Assembly (NCBI RefSeq): GCF_014640435.1
Contig: NZ_BMGY01000007.1
Coordinates: 95,966 to 159,965, forward strand
Source: Hymenobacter frigidus
GTDB lineage: Bacteria > Bacteroidota > Bacteroidia > Cytophagales > Hymenobacteraceae
Direction of reading: 5' to 3'
DNA: 64,000 bases
Shown here: positions 36,049-44,841 of the stretch, in pieces
Position numbering within the stretch: position 1 is the stretch's first letter
Layout of the letters: each line of letters starts with the position of its first letter
The notes under the pieces: model-generated
The model's database searches: none
The model's input: only the letters and a program-made list of their open reading frames with translations
What the model was told of the DNA's origin: nothing
Translations under genes and position numbers: made by a program

Positions 36049-36465
36049 TTAACTATGCAGAACGCCTACCTTATCGAGCAAGGCAATTTGGGTAAAATTA
36101 TCAGCCACAATAGAATCGGGCACAAAAATAAATTTCTTATCAAAAATCTGGTCACCCCGGTAGTAGCTCACCCAATACTGATTGTTGAGGTGAAACAGGG
36201 CTGAGTCCAAGGGTTCGACGGGAACAGCGGCGTGAGGTGGAACTTCCTCAAAGAGAAAGCGCAGCGTGGAAGTACGCACCTTTTCGCCGTCTTCCTTCAG
36301 GCCGTAGCCGTTGGCATTGATGATGACATTTTGCAGGGGAAATGGATTGTGATTGAGCAGGTAAACCTGCCAGATGGACTGGCCTTCGGGCATGAGGGCC
36401 TGCTCATCGGGAACGACGGCCACAGAAACGCCTTCGACCGGGTCAAACGAAATATCTTGCTTCAC
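36049..36465 (-). CDS. Conserved Bacteroidota protein of unknown function
   Basis: 138 residues, no signal or helix; predicted soluble and beta-rich. NNQYWVSYYRGDQIFDKKFI followed by FVPDSIV is a strikingly conserved stretch in this phylum. I recall relatives being labelled as a phenylalanyl-tRNA synthetase subunit, which nothing here supports. It lies between lipB and the transferase gene, 30 bp from lipB. Confidence 0.75.
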   Translation of the reverse strand: MKQDISFDPVEGVSVAVVPDEQALMPEGQSIWQVYLLNHNPFPLQNVIINANGYGLKEDGEKVRTSTLRFLFEEVPPHAAVPVEPLDSALFHLNNQYWVSYYRGDQIFDKKFIFVPDSIVADNFTQIALLDKVGVLHS

Positions 36466-36495
36466 GAACCGTGGATTTAACTGATTTACGGATAA

Positions 36496-37293
36496 TTAAT
36501 AGGTGTTGGATGCAGCGGGCTGAGCGCCTAACAGTTCCAGCAAGTGCGGCAGCAGGCGCTCCTGCACTTCGGTTACCGATACGGCCGCGCCGCCTCCCAA
36601 CTCTTGTGCCAGAGAGGTCACGGCCTTGTCGGTGATGCCGCAGGGCACGATGTGGCCGAAATACGTGAGGTCGGGATTCACGTTGAGCGCGAAGCCGTGC
36701 AACGTGACCCAGCGGCTGCACTTGACCCCGAGGGCGCAGATTTTGCGCGGGTTGGGGGCACCTGCTTCCCAGCCCAGCCACACGCCGGTGAGGCCAACAA
36801 TGCGGCCGGCATTCAGGCCATAGTCAGCCAGGGTGCGGATTACCACCTCCTCCAACGTGCGCAGGTACCAGTGAATGTCGGGCCGGAAGTTATCGAGGTC
36901 GACAATGGGGTAGCCCACCAACTGGCCAGGGCCGTGGTAGGTGATATCGCCCCCGCGGTTGATTCGGTGGAAGCTGGCTTCGTGAGCCAAAAGGGCGGCT
37001 TCATCGAGCAGCAAGTGCTCGGGCTTGCCGCTTTTGCCTAAGGTGTAGGTGTGCGGATGCTCGCAGAGCAGCAAGTGGTTGGGCGTGGGTACGGGGGCCG
37101 CGCCGGTGGTTTCAGCCAAGCGGTTTTGGCTTTTGATGGCCAGGGTGGCGTCCATCAATGCTTCCTGTAGCTGCCAGGTGGGCACGTACTCAACCAAGCC
37201 CAAGCGCTGCACCTGGACTACCTGGTTGCGGGCGGGGAGCTGAGGAGCGTCGAACAACTGCGACGAGAACTGTTCTTCTGGAGCAGAGGCCAT
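36496..37293 (-). CDS. lipB: Octanoyl-[ACP]:protein N-octanoyltransferase
   Basis: Transfers octanoate from acyl carrier protein to lipoyl domains, the first step of lipoate synthesis. 265 residues from the ATG at 37293. Signatures: RGGDITYHGPGQLVGYPIVD, KICALGVKCSRWVTLHGFAL (catalytic Lys), and HIVPCGI with the acyl-accepting Cys. The start at 37293 was chosen because a -7 box lies at 37318-37325, so the ATG at 37320 would overlap the promoter. No lipA is near. Confidence 0.94.
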   Translation of the reverse strand: MASAPEEQFSSQLFDAPQLPARNQVVQVQRLGLVEYVPTWQLQEALMDATLAIKSQNRLAETTGAAPVPTPNHLLLCEHPHTYTLGKSGKPEHLLLDEAALLAHEASFHRINRGGDITYHGPGQLVGYPIVDLDNFRPDIHWYLRTLEEVVIRTLADYGLNAGRIVGLTGVWLGWEAGAPNPRKICALGVKCSRWVTLHGFALNVNPDLTYFGHIVPCGITDKAVTSLAQELGGGAAVSVTEVQERLLPHLLELLGAQPAASNTY

Positions 37294-37317
37294 GGTGGGA
37301 GTTAGTGAAACCGGGCG

Positions 37318-37325
37318 CAAAGGTA
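37318..37325 (-). promoter_or_regulatory. -7 box TACCTTTG of lipB
   Basis: An exact TAnnTTTG match 25 bp before the chosen lipB start on the minus strand; decides the start codon. Confidence 0.55.
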
Positions 37326-37425
37326 CTAAGGCGGGTAAGCTTTAGCTTGCGCCTTCCTTCGGTTGGCCTGCGCTTACTTGCGGCCGCTTCCCACCCTTCA
37401 CTACCCACGGCGCTGCCCCTCTCCC

Positions 37426-37785
37426 ATGGCCCACGCTCCTCACGAACTAGGCCAAGCCGGCGAAGCAGCCGCGGCCGACCACTTCCTGGCTCAAGGCTTT
37501 GAGGTAGTTGCGCGGAGCTACCGCCACGGCCGGGCCGAAGTAGACCTCGTGTTGCGACGCGGTACCGAGCTGCTGGTATTTGCCGAAGTAAAAACCCGCT
37601 CCTCAAGCCAGTTTGGCACGCCCGAAACCTTTGTTTCGGCGCGCAAGAAAGAGCTGTTTCGATTGGCCGCCACGCACCTACAGGAGGAGTTGGACTGGCG
37701 CGGCGACATCCGCTTCGACATCGTGGCCCTGACCTTACTCTGCCAGGGGTTTCGAATTGAGCACTTTGAGGATGCCTTTTATTGA
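37426..37785 (+). CDS. YraN-family (UPF0102) endonuclease-like protein
   Basis: A 119-residue single-domain protein of the YraN family with a restriction-endonuclease-like fold. GQAGEAAAADHFLAQGFEVVARSYRHGRAEVDLVLRR (given in part: GEAAAADHFLAQGF, GRAEVDLV) and VFAEVKTRSS supply the E-D-ExK constellation expected of the nuclease core. The start is the ATG at 37426 (MAHAPHELGQ); the frame is open further up but without family sequence. Its cellular role is uncertain; other members act in recombination or competence. Confidence 0.9.
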   Translation: MAHAPHELGQAGEAAAADHFLAQGFEVVARSYRHGRAEVDLVLRRGTELLVFAEVKTRSSSQFGTPETFVSARKKELFRLAATHLQEELDWRGDIRFDIVALTLLCQGFRIEHFEDAFY

Positions 37786-37833
37786 GGTGCTGATTCTGCC
37801 CGCTGCCCGCTAGCACCCACGCACATAAGTGGA

Positions 37834-38898
37834 CTAACGCCGCTTTGGGGCCACTTTGGGGGCGGCTTTGCGCACGGGACGGGACGGGACGATGGCCCGG
37901 CGCTGGCCGGGCCGGTCTTCGGCTTCGGGCTGGCCGCGCTTGTCGATGTTCTTTTCCTTGTCGTAAATGAGCGTGGCGTTGCGGTTGTACTCGCGGATGA
38001 GCTCCGGCTCGGATACTTCCGGGTCATAGCCCGATTCGGCGTACTGGTATTCGTAGTGGCGGCGGCCCCGGAAACCCCAGTATTTGGTCCAGACGCCGAT
38101 GCGCCGGCCGTTGTCGAACTGCCCGCGCCAGTCGGGCTGGCCATTGATGAGAAACTTGGCATAGTCGCCTTCCAGCTTGCCGTTCACGTAGGGCACCACT
38201 TCGTTGATGAGGCTGCGGTCTTCGCCGTAGTAGCTCACGTTGGCATCGCGCGGGAAACCCATCTCGTAGTGGATTTTGCTCAGCAGCACGCCGTTTTTGT
38301 CGAACCGCTCCCAGCGCAGGTGCTTGGTACCCAAAGCATAATAGCCGGTTTCGAGCACTTTGTTATTCTGCAGCTTCTTATAGGGGCCGTGCATGATTTT
38401 GAGCTCGGGGGCCTCTTCTTCCACAGCTGCCAGCTTCAGCACCTTGTGCTTCTTGGTGTCGTGGTAATAGTGGGCTGGGGCGTAGGTATTGAGCGTTTTC
38501 GGGTACTTCAGGAAATAGAAAATCTCGACAATCTGGTTGCGCCCCTTGGGACCGGTCTTGGTGAAAGCCTTTTTGATTTTCTCCCCCAAAAAGACGTTTT
38601 TCTTCTTCTTTTTGGCTTTGCGCTGGGCATCCTTATCGGCATCCTTGGCCGCCTTCTCCTGTTCTTTGGTGAGCCCTGCTTTGCGGGCCGTGCTCAGCGA
38701 GGGCTTGCCGCCCAGCGTATCGGCGGTGCGAGTCAGGGTATCGACTTCGAGCATAGCCAGGGCCGGCTGCTCAGGGTTGCTATTGAAGGAAACTGTTTTG
38801 CGGGTGCAGGCCCACGGTAACAGCGTGAACAGCCCCAAAGCCACAAAAAGCAAACGCAGCGGCCGCAGCCACAAACGGGAATTACGCATGAATCGCAC
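37834..38898 (-). CDS. Lipoprotein with MORN-like repeats
   Basis: A 354-residue lipoprotein: signal with lipobox LLPWAC (Cys about 31), a Lys/Asp-rich charged region with a run of lysines (about 95-105), then MORN-like/YwqK-type strand repeats: MHGPYKKLQNNKVLETGYY, RWERFDKNGVLLSKIHYEMG, VNGKLEGDYAKFLINGQPDW, and RIGVWTKYWG. The end is Arg/Pro/Lys-rich. MORN-type strands suggest a surface scaffold or lipid contact; no function is known. The -7 box TACATTTG lies at 38922-38929. The ATG at 38889 is an alternative start. Confidence 0.75.
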   Translation of the reverse strand: MRFMRNSRLWLRPLRLLFVALGLFTLLPWACTRKTVSFNSNPEQPALAMLEVDTLTRTADTLGGKPSLSTARKAGLTKEQEKAAKDADKDAQRKAKKKKKNVFLGEKIKKAFTKTGPKGRNQIVEIFYFLKYPKTLNTYAPAHYYHDTKKHKVLKLAAVEEEAPELKIMHGPYKKLQNNKVLETGYYALGTKHLRWERFDKNGVLLSKIHYEMGFPRDANVSYYGEDRSLINEVVPYVNGKLEGDYAKFLINGQPDWRGQFDNGRRIGVWTKYWGFRGRRHYEYQYAESGYDPEVSEPELIREYNRNATLIYDKEKNIDKRGQPEAEDRPGQRRAIVPSRPVRKAAPKVAPKRR

Positions 38899-38921
38899 GG
38901 ATTATTTTCGCGGCATCAACG

Positions 38922-38929
38922 CAAATGTA
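38922..38929 (-). promoter_or_regulatory. -7 box TACATTTG of the MORN lipoprotein gene
   Basis: An exact TAnnTTTG on the minus strand, 24 bp before the ATG at 38898. Confidence 0.5.
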
Positions 38930-38983
38930 GGATGGTTTGGTGCCCGCCCTGTGATGGAACAGTCCGCCGGACAAATACCGACC

Positions 38984-39799
38984 TCACGGCCGCACAGCGC
39001 GCGCTACTATGTTGAGCTGCTGGCCGGCCACCAGCACGTGTAAGTTCAGGCCGTGGCCGCTGATGACCTGACCATCGGGTAGGCCGGGCAGGTTGTTGTG
39101 GGTAGCATGCGCCGCGTCGATGATAACCACGGCTTCATCACCGAATACAACGGCGGGTTGGTCGGGCCGGATGAGCAGGCCCGTTTCCTCACTCAGGCCC
39201 ACGCCCAATAGCTCGGGCTGGGCCAGTACGGCGTGCATGAGGCGCGGGTAGCGGCCGCGCTCGGCAAAGTGCTGGTCGAGCAGCACCCCGGGCAACAGCC
39301 CCAGTCCCGGCTGCACCTCAATGCGGCCACCCAGCAAGCTGCGCCAGCCGTGGCCATCCACCAGCATAAACTCCGCCATGGCCGAAGCGCCGGCACTGGT
39401 ACCGGCCACGATGAAGCCGGCCTCGTGCTGGTATTTGTGCTTGAGTACGCTCAGGAATTCAGTATTGAGCAGGAAGTCGGTGAGGCGCTCCTGGTCGCCG
39501 CCGCTCATGAATACGAGCGCGGCCCGGCGCAGGCGCGTGAGCGTGGCGGGGTCGTCAGCGGGATGCTCCTCATTCACCTGCAGGTGACGCACGTGCGGGC
39601 AGCCCAACTGGTGCCAGGCGTGGGCGTAGGCCGCGGCAGTACGCGCCGGCTGGCGGCGGGTAGCCGTGGTGAGCACCTCAATGGGCAGGTTGCGGTCGGG
39701 CAGCAGGCTGGCCAGCAGACCAAGCAGCGGGTCGTCGTCGCCGCCGCCGAGTACGGCGAGTGTGCCTCTGGGCGCGGCAACGGAAGAAACATCGGGCAT
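38984..39799 (-). CDS. Peptidase S51 family, cyanophycinase-like
   Basis: A 271-residue cytoplasmic serine hydrolase of the dipeptidase E/cyanophycinase group. It starts TLAVLGGGDDDPL, carries FMSGGDQERLTDFL and the nucleophile elbow GTSAGASAMAE (Ser), then GLLPGVLLDQHFAERGRYPR with the conserved His. True cyanophycinases cut beta-Asp-Arg; no cyanophycin synthetase is in the window, so isoaspartyl dipeptides are an equally good substrate. The ATG at 39799 was chosen for the family start. Confidence 0.85.
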   Translation of the reverse strand: MPDVSSVAAPRGTLAVLGGGDDDPLLGLLASLLPDRNLPIEVLTTATRRQPARTAAAYAHAWHQLGCPHVRHLQVNEEHPADDPATLTRLRRAALVFMSGGDQERLTDFLLNTEFLSVLKHKYQHEAGFIVAGTSAGASAMAEFMLVDGHGWRSLLGGRIEVQPGLGLLPGVLLDQHFAERGRYPRLMHAVLAQPELLGVGLSEETGLLIRPDQPAVVFGDEAVVIIDAAHATHNNLPGLPDGQVISGHGLNLHVLVAGQQLNIVARAVRP

Positions 39800-39924
39800 A
39801 AACACGGGTTTGGGGCCGCAAGATGGGGCGCGGCAAGCGGAACTGGCATTGGAGCATCGCCAGATGCAGCTGTCGTCCTGCGCATTTCTCGGTGGCCCTT
39901 TCTCGTTTACCATCCCGTTCGCCC

Positions 39925-39932
39925 TACTTTTG
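39925..39932 (+). promoter_or_regulatory. -7 box TACTTTTG of mgtE
   Basis: An exact TAnnTTTG, 61 bp before the mgtE ATG. The leader is short, with no sign of a magnesium riboswitch. Confidence 0.5.
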
Positions 39933-39993
39933 TGGCGCGTATTCTCTCCCTCAACCCCGCTTGCCTAGCGAAGCACCCTCCGCCCCTCTTTTC

Positions 39994-41370
39994 ATGCAGC
40001 CGCAGACCGTGGAAACCATCACGTCCCTGATTCAGGAGGGCGAATTTTTCAAGCTGAAGCAGGTACTCCGGGAGTTTCAACCGTCGGAGTTGGTGGCGCT
40101 TATCGAAGAGGAAGAAGAGCGGGAGCAGCTCATCATCTTCCGGCTGCTGCCCCTGAAGCTGGCTACCGAGGTGTTTGAATACCTCGATCTGGAGGTGCAG
40201 CGGCACTTTCTCGATAACCTGGCCCAGGATAAAATGGCCGATATTCTCAACGAGATGTCGCCGGACGACCGCACGACCCTGCTCGAGTTTCTGCCCGCCA
40301 ACTTCGTGGCCGAACTGGTGCAGAGCCTGAGTGAGGAAGAGCGCAAGGTGACGCTGCAGCTGCTGGGCTACCCCGAAGACTCGGTGGGCCGCCTGATGAC
40401 ACCCGATTACATTGCCATCCGCGAGAACTGGACGGTGCAGCAGGTGCTCGACTTCATCCGGCAGCACGGCGGGCAGTCCGAAACGTTGAGCATGCTCTAC
40501 GTGACCGATGCCCAAGGTGTATTGATTGACGACATCCGCATCCGGGAATTCCTGCTTTCGGCCCCCACGGCCCAGGTTCGCAGCCTGATGGACCGCCGCT
40601 TCGTGCAGCTCACCGCCAGCCAGGACCAGGAAGATGCCATTGATATTTTCCGGCGCAACGACCGCAACGCCCTGCCCGTGGTTTCGAACCAAGGCATCCT
40701 GCTCGGCATCGTGACCATCGACGACATCCTGAGCATCCGCGAGCAGGAAGACACCGAGGACATGCAGAAGCTCGGCGGCTCCGAGGCGCTGGACGAGCCC
40801 TACCTGGCCACGCCGCTCATGCGCATGGTGCAGAAACGGGCCGGCTGGCTGGTGATATTATTTCTGGGCGAGCTGCTCACGGCGTCAGCCATGCAGTTTT
40901 TTGAGGGCGAGCTACAGAAGGCCATTGTGCTGGTGCAGTTCATTCCGCTCATTATCAGCTCCGGGGGCAACTCGGGCTCGCAGGCTACCTCGCTCATCAT
41001 CCGGGCCATGGCCCTCGGCGAATTCACGCTGAGCGAGTGGTGGCGGGTGCTGCGCCGCGAAATCCTTTCAGGCCTGGCTTTGGGTGTGATTCTCGGCGTG
41101 GTAGGTTTTGGGCGTATTGCCTTGTGGCAAATGGTATCGCCTATCTACGGCCCGCATTGGCTGCTGGTGGCCCTCACGGTGGGCGTGGCCCTGGTGGGCA
41201 TCGTGCTGTGGGGCTCGCTGGCGGGCTCCATGCTGCCGCTCATCCTCAGGCGCCTGGGGCTGGACCCAGCCACGTCCTCCGCCCCATTCGTAGCCACGCT
41301 GGTCGACGTAACGGGGCTTATTATTTACTTCACCGTGGCGCTGGTGCTGCTGCGCGGCACGCTGCTCTGA
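39994..41370 (+). CDS. mgtE: Magnesium transporter MgtE
   Basis: Mg2+-gated magnesium channel of the inner membrane. It has 459 residues: an N-terminal helical superhelix (1-125), two CBS domains (about 130-255; LMTPDYIAIRENWTVQQVL and LGIVTIDDILSIREQED), a plug helix and five membrane helices from about 285. LIISSGGNSGSQATSLIIRA carries the pore region and DVTGLIIYF ends it. The start at 39994 fits the family; the longer frame to 39823 overlaps the divergent S51 gene promoter. It is followed after one base by the next gene. Confidence 0.96.
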   Translation: MQPQTVETITSLIQEGEFFKLKQVLREFQPSELVALIEEEEEREQLIIFRLLPLKLATEVFEYLDLEVQRHFLDNLAQDKMADILNEMSPDDRTTLLEFLPANFVAELVQSLSEEERKVTLQLLGYPEDSVGRLMTPDYIAIRENWTVQQVLDFIRQHGGQSETLSMLYVTDAQGVLIDDIRIREFLLSAPTAQVRSLMDRRFVQLTASQDQEDAIDIFRRNDRNALPVVSNQGILLGIVTIDDILSIREQEDTEDMQKLGGSEALDEPYLATPLMRMVQKRAGWLVILFLGELLTASAMQFFEGELQKAIVLVQFIPLIISSGGNSGSQATSLIIRAMALGEFTLSEWWRVLRREILSGLALGVILGVVGFGRIALWQMVSPIYGPHWLLVALTVGVALVGIVLWGSLAGSMLPLILRRLGLDPATSSAPFVATLVDVTGLIIYFTVALVLLRGTLL

Positions 41371-41371
41371 T

Positions 41372-42124
41372 ATGCAGCCCTGGTTTCAGCTGCGCGTTTT
41401 GCGGGCCGGCTGCCCCACGCTGCGCCAACTAGGGCTTGGGCTCGCCACTGGCGGAGCACTCGCCTTGAGTGGCTGCGCCGTGGTGGGCAACGTGACGCAG
41501 CTCGACGACGACTACTACCGCGTGGTACACCACGCCACTTCCGACTCGCTGGCCGCCCAACTGCCCCGCGGCCCGCTCTACGCTCAGCAGCACGCCGATA
41601 CCTTACTGCTCACCCCCAATAGCGGCACCGCGGCACCCCGCACCTACCGCTACCACCTGCAGCCCACCCAACGCCTGCTGCTGTTGCGCCGCCGGCTCGA
41701 CCTCGACGTGTTCACGATTCCCTTCAAAGCACGGCCGCCGCGCGGCGGGGTTCCGATACAGCTCAACACCAACTTCAACGCCGCCGTCTACGTGGGGCAG
41801 CGGCTCGATTTTTATTCACTGCGCACCAAGCGCGCCACGCCGTTTGGGGCCACTCCGCACATTCGGGCCACGGGCATTGGCTACGGCGCGTTTGTGGGCG
41901 CGGGCTCCACGTTCATCTCTGCCGATGTGACCGGCCCGCGCCCCACCACCGCCGACTACGAGGGCTTGGTACTGCACGGCGGCATTGCCGCCATTTACGA
42001 TGCCCGGGCTTTCAATATCGGCTTGGCCATGGGCATCGACCAACTGCTGGGACCCGATGGCTCTTACTGGATATACCAACACAAGCCGTGGTTCGGCGTG
42101 CTGTTCGGCTTGGATTTGAACTAA
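41372..42124 (+). CDS. Lipoprotein-like outer-membrane protein of unknown family
   Basis: A 250-residue protein with an N-terminal signal and lipobox LALSGC (Cys about 35), followed by a strand-rich region with outer-membrane features: TYRYHLQPTQRLLLLRRRLD, LNTNFNAAVYVGQRLDFYSL, AFVGAGSTFISADVTGP, and a final WFGVLFGLDLN. Its ATG is one base after the mgtE stop, so it is translated with mgtE. Perhaps an eight-stranded barrel. No family recognised. Confidence 0.7.
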   Translation: MQPWFQLRVLRAGCPTLRQLGLGLATGGALALSGCAVVGNVTQLDDDYYRVVHHATSDSLAAQLPRGPLYAQQHADTLLLTPNSGTAAPRTYRYHLQPTQRLLLLRRRLDLDVFTIPFKARPPRGGVPIQLNTNFNAAVYVGQRLDFYSLRTKRATPFGATPHIRATGIGYGAFVGAGSTFISADVTGPRPTTADYEGLVLHGGIAAIYDARAFNIGLAMGIDQLLGPDGSYWIYQHKPWFGVLFGLDLN

Positions 42125-42138
42125 GACCGTGGTCGTAA

Positions 42139-42543
42139 CTACTCCAACCGTCGCCGGTTAGCCTTTTTCTCACCGTGAATCTTCTTGCCTTCCAGGCGCT
42201 TGCGCACGGCGCTTTTGCTGGGCTTAGTGGCCTTGCGGGGCTTGGGCCGGCGCAGGCTGCGCAGCAACAGCTCATGGAACCGAGCCAGGGCAATTTCCTT
42301 GTTGCGCAGTTGGCTGCGGTCGTCCTGCGCCGTAATGAGCAGCAACCCTTCGGCGGTAAGCTGATTGGCTATTTTCTCCAGAATGAGCACCTTCTGCGAG
42401 TCGCTCAGCAGCTGCGACTCCAGCAGGTGCCAGCGCAGCTCCACGCGCGATTCTACCTTGTTCACGTTCTGCCCGCCCGGGCCGCTGGAGCGGCTGGTCT
42501 GGAAGGTGATTTCGGGCAAAAAAGCGACGGCAGGCGGAAGCAT
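42139..42543 (-). CDS. arfB: Alternative ribosome-rescue factor ArfB (YaeJ)
   Basis: Hydrolyses peptidyl-tRNA on stalled ribosomes. It has 134 residues: the release-factor catalytic loop SGPGGQNVNKVES (GGQ) near residues 20-32, then a basic C-terminal tail (..RKATKPSKSAVRKRLEGKK) that enters the mRNA channel of the vacant ribosome. Length and tail fit ArfB rather than RF1/RF2. It is convergent with the plus-strand gene that ends at 42124. Confidence 0.93.
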   Translation of the reverse strand: MLPPAVAFLPEITFQTSRSSGPGGQNVNKVESRVELRWHLLESQLLSDSQKVLILEKIANQLTAEGLLLITAQDDRSQLRNKEIALARFHELLLRSLRRPKPRKATKPSKSAVRKRLEGKKIHGEKKANRRRLE

Positions 42544-42549
42544 GGGGTT

Positions 42550-42649
42550 GAATTAAAAATTAAAATCGAAGGATTAAAAGTGGCTGATAGGTCCCAATGG
42601 GAAATCTGCGGCCCGCAATTTTTAATTCTTCATTTTTTATTTTCAATTC
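42550..42649. repeat. AT-rich inverted repeat (family C, copy 3)
   Basis: GAATTAAAAATTAAAATCG.. at 42550-42580 pairs imperfectly with ..ATTTTTTATTTTCAATTC ending 42649. The right arm overlaps the stop codon of the FabH-like gene. Same AT-rich style as the copies at 2069 and 22307, though with a different arm sequence. Confidence 0.4.
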
Positions 42650-43593
42650 TTTTCCAGCAGCATCGCCCCGTAGGAGTAACCGCCCCCGAACACGGTGATA
42701 ATGACCTTATTGCCGTCCTTTAGCGTACTCCAGATTTCGGAAAGGCCGATGGCCGCTCCGGCGCACCCCGTGTTGCCGAGGCGCTCGATGTTGTTCACGG
42801 CACGTTCCGGGTCGATGCCCAGCTGCTTCACCACGTTTTTCGAGATGCGCAGGTTGGCCTGATGCGGAATGAGATAGGTCAGCTCGTTGGCGGCGAGGTG
42901 ATGTCGGTCAAGCAATGTTTGCGTCACGCGAGCCATGTAGATACAGGCCTGCTGAAACACGTCGCGACCAAACGGCATTACGATGCCTTTTTCTACCGGC
43001 TTAAGGGTCACGGCTTCATCGGCCTTGCCCACGGGGGCCGCGCCACCAGTGATGACTTCGGTAATGAGCAGGTCGTCGGGGCTGATGCGCTCCTTGGAAA
43101 TCAGCAGCGCGGCGGCCCCATCGCCCCAGAGGTGGCCGGCCATGGTGTCTTCCTCGTTATTGTAAGCGGTATTGTGCTCGCTCACCACCACCACGGCGCG
43201 GGTGGCCTTGCCCATGGCAAAGTAGCCTTCCACGATTTCCACCGCATTGAGCAGCGATGAGCAGGCCGAGGAAATGCTCACCGTTGGAATCTCGTTGATA
43301 TCCAAGTCGCGCTGCACCGCGTGCGCCACCGTAAAAATGGTATCGTGGGGCGTGTAGGTGCCGGCCACAATGAGGTCGATGGAAGCCTGAGCAAAGTCAG
43401 GCGCAGCGGCTAGCGCGGCACGGGTGGCGGCAATGGCCATGGTATTGGCGTTTTCACCGGGGGCCGCTTTGCGGCGCTCCCGGATGCCGGTTCGCTCAAT
43501 TATCCACTCATCGGCCAAGCCGTTGAGGCGGGTAAAGTGAGCGTTGGTGACGATGGCCTCCGGAAGGTAGGCAGCCACATGGTGAAGGTACAC
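42643..43593 (-). CDS. fabH: 3-oxoacyl-ACP synthase III (FabH-like)
   Basis: Condenses an acyl-CoA with malonyl-ACP to start fatty acid synthesis or a related pathway. It has 316 residues with the thiolase-fold triad: Cys111 in SSACSSLLNAVE, His in IPHQANLRIS, and Asn in RLGNTGCAGAA. The start was set to the GTG at 43593 (VYLHHVAAYLPEA): a -7-like box lies at 43638-43645, so the ATG at 43674 would be upstream of transcription. It stands alone, away from fab genes, so it may be a paralogue dedicated to another pathway. Confidence 0.9.
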   Translation of the reverse strand: MYLHHVAAYLPEAIVTNAHFTRLNGLADEWIIERTGIRERRKAAPGENANTMAIAATRAALAAAPDFAQASIDLIVAGTYTPHDTIFTVAHAVQRDLDINEIPTVSISSACSSLLNAVEIVEGYFAMGKATRAVVVVSEHNTAYNNEEDTMAGHLWGDGAAALLISKERISPDDLLITEVITGGAAPVGKADEAVTLKPVEKGIVMPFGRDVFQQACIYMARVTQTLLDRHHLAANELTYLIPHQANLRISKNVVKQLGIDPERAVNNIERLGNTGCAGAAIGLSEIWSTLKDGNKVIITVFGGGYSYGAMLLEKN

Positions 43594-43637
43594 AGGGTGG
43601 TGTTGGGTGGGAAATTCTGGCTTGCCTTGCGGCTGCG

Positions 43638-43645
43638 TAAAGGTA
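43638..43645 (-). promoter_or_regulatory. -7-like box TACCTTTA of the FabH-like gene
   Basis: Seven of eight positions match TAnnTTTG; 45 bp before the GTG start. Confidence 0.35.
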
Positions 43646-43733
43646 CGGCAAGTAGCCGACGGCGGTCGGCCCAAGTCCCTAACATGCCCGAATCTTATAC
43701 GCCAGGGCTGGTTGGCCTTTGCTAACTGCCAGA

Positions 43734-43867
43734 GAAGCTGTTTAGTAATTTATCAGTCGGTCATGCCGAGCGCAGCCGAGACATGACGCTCGGACCGTCC
43801 GGGCCCATGCCTCGGCTGCGCTCGGCATGACGGTCACTCAGGTTTTTTTGAATTCCTAAACAGCTTC
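43734..43867. repeat. Nested palindromes: GAAGCTGTTTAG dyad around a family A element (copy 3)
   Basis: The outer inverted repeat GAAGCTGTTTAG (43734-43745) / CTAAACAGCTTC (43856-43867) brackets a perfect 21-bp dyad, GTCATGCCGAGCGCAGCC.. (43760-43780) with its complement (43811-43831). This copy uses CCGAGC instead of CTGAGC. The region lies between the fabH start and the convergent-side DUF2807 stop. Confidence 0.75.
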
Positions 43868-43902
43868 AGAATAATATAGCAACACCAGGATACGTTCCGC
43901 TG

Positions 43903-44628
43903 CTATTCTTTCGTGATGCGCCCACTGCCACTCACCTTGCTACTGAGTTGGCCACCACCCGCTACGTACACGGAGCCCGAGCCGGAAATGGCGGCTTCGG
44001 CCGCCCGGCTGGCGTAAATGTGGGCATTGCCCGAGCCGCTGATGCGCACCTGGCAGTTTTCAGCTTTCAGGTCGTGGGCTTTCACATTACCCGAGCCGCT
44101 GACGCGCACATCGTGGCGGGGGCTGCTGCCACCCACCTGCACATCGCCCGAGCCGGACAGCACCGTTTCGAGCGCATCGGCCGTGAGCTGAGGCACTTGC
44201 AGGTAGCCCGAGCCGGCCACGGCCAGCTGCATGGCGTCGGCCTTGAGCGGACCATCGACTTCGAGCTTGCCCGAGCCGCCTACCTTCAGCGCGGCCAGGC
44301 TGGGGGCGGTCACGTACACCGTCACGGGGCCGCGGTCCTTGTATTTGTAGTTATTCTTATCGTGGCGGTAGCCCAGGCGCAGTTGCTGGCCATCCACCAC
44401 GGTTTCGAATTCGGCCAGGGCTTCGGGACTGGCCTCCACCACCACGCTCTGGGGGCTGCCCTGCTTCACAATGACGTGCGCCGAACCGCCGAGGCTAATG
44501 CCGGTGAACACCCCTACCGTACGGGTTTCGCGCTGGGTATCGGGCCGGAGGCTGCTGAAGGCTGATAGTACTCCCACGGCCAGTGCCAGCAGCCCGGTGC
44601 CAATCGATTTAACGTGTAGCTTATTCAT
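43903..44628 (-). CDS. DUF2807 (head GIN-type) exported protein 1
   Basis: 241 residues, signal peptide (about 1-27), then the DUF2807 right-handed beta-helix: repeated short strands with LKVGGSGKLEVDGPL, VAGSGYLQV, VLSGSGDVQVGG, VSGSGNVKAHDL, ISGSGNAHIYA, AISGSGSVYVAGGG and KVSGSGRI. The SGSG spacing is strikingly regular. Exported, most likely in the periplasm or at the surface. Function unknown. A second DUF2807 protein lies at 52760-53464. Confidence 0.88.
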   Translation of the reverse strand: MNKLHVKSIGTGLLALAVGVLSAFSSLRPDTQRETRTVGVFTGISLGGSAHVIVKQGSPQSVVVEASPEALAEFETVVDGQQLRLGYRHDKNNYKYKDRGPVTVYVTAPSLAALKVGGSGKLEVDGPLKADAMQLAVAGSGYLQVPQLTADALETVLSGSGDVQVGGSSPRHDVRVSGSGNVKAHDLKAENCQVRISGSGNAHIYASRAAEAAISGSGSVYVAGGGQLSSKVSGSGRITKE

Positions 44629-44841
44629 CAGAAAAAGAGGGAAAAGTGAATGATTAAAACCTTGTCTTTTAATGATGCAGTAACACGCACTGGGGTTGCC
44701 TGGACCAATTTACTCAGCCTTGCTTCAGGCCGCCATGATGCGAATAGCTGTTTATGAACAACGCCGGCAGCTTAAAATTCGACGTGCAGCCGCAGGGCTA
44801 CCACGTGCGCCGGCCCACGGCGGTCACGGTTGTAAGCCGGG

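Noticed and set aside
36049..36465. Phenylalanyl-tRNA synthetase subunit label that I recall for relatives of this protein
   Set aside because: 138 residues with no aminoacyl-tRNA synthetase motif; the label is probably an annotation error carried between genomes.
39823..39993. A longer N-terminus for MgtE
   Set aside because: The added residues overlap the -7 box and the divergent gene's start region and are not MgtE-like.
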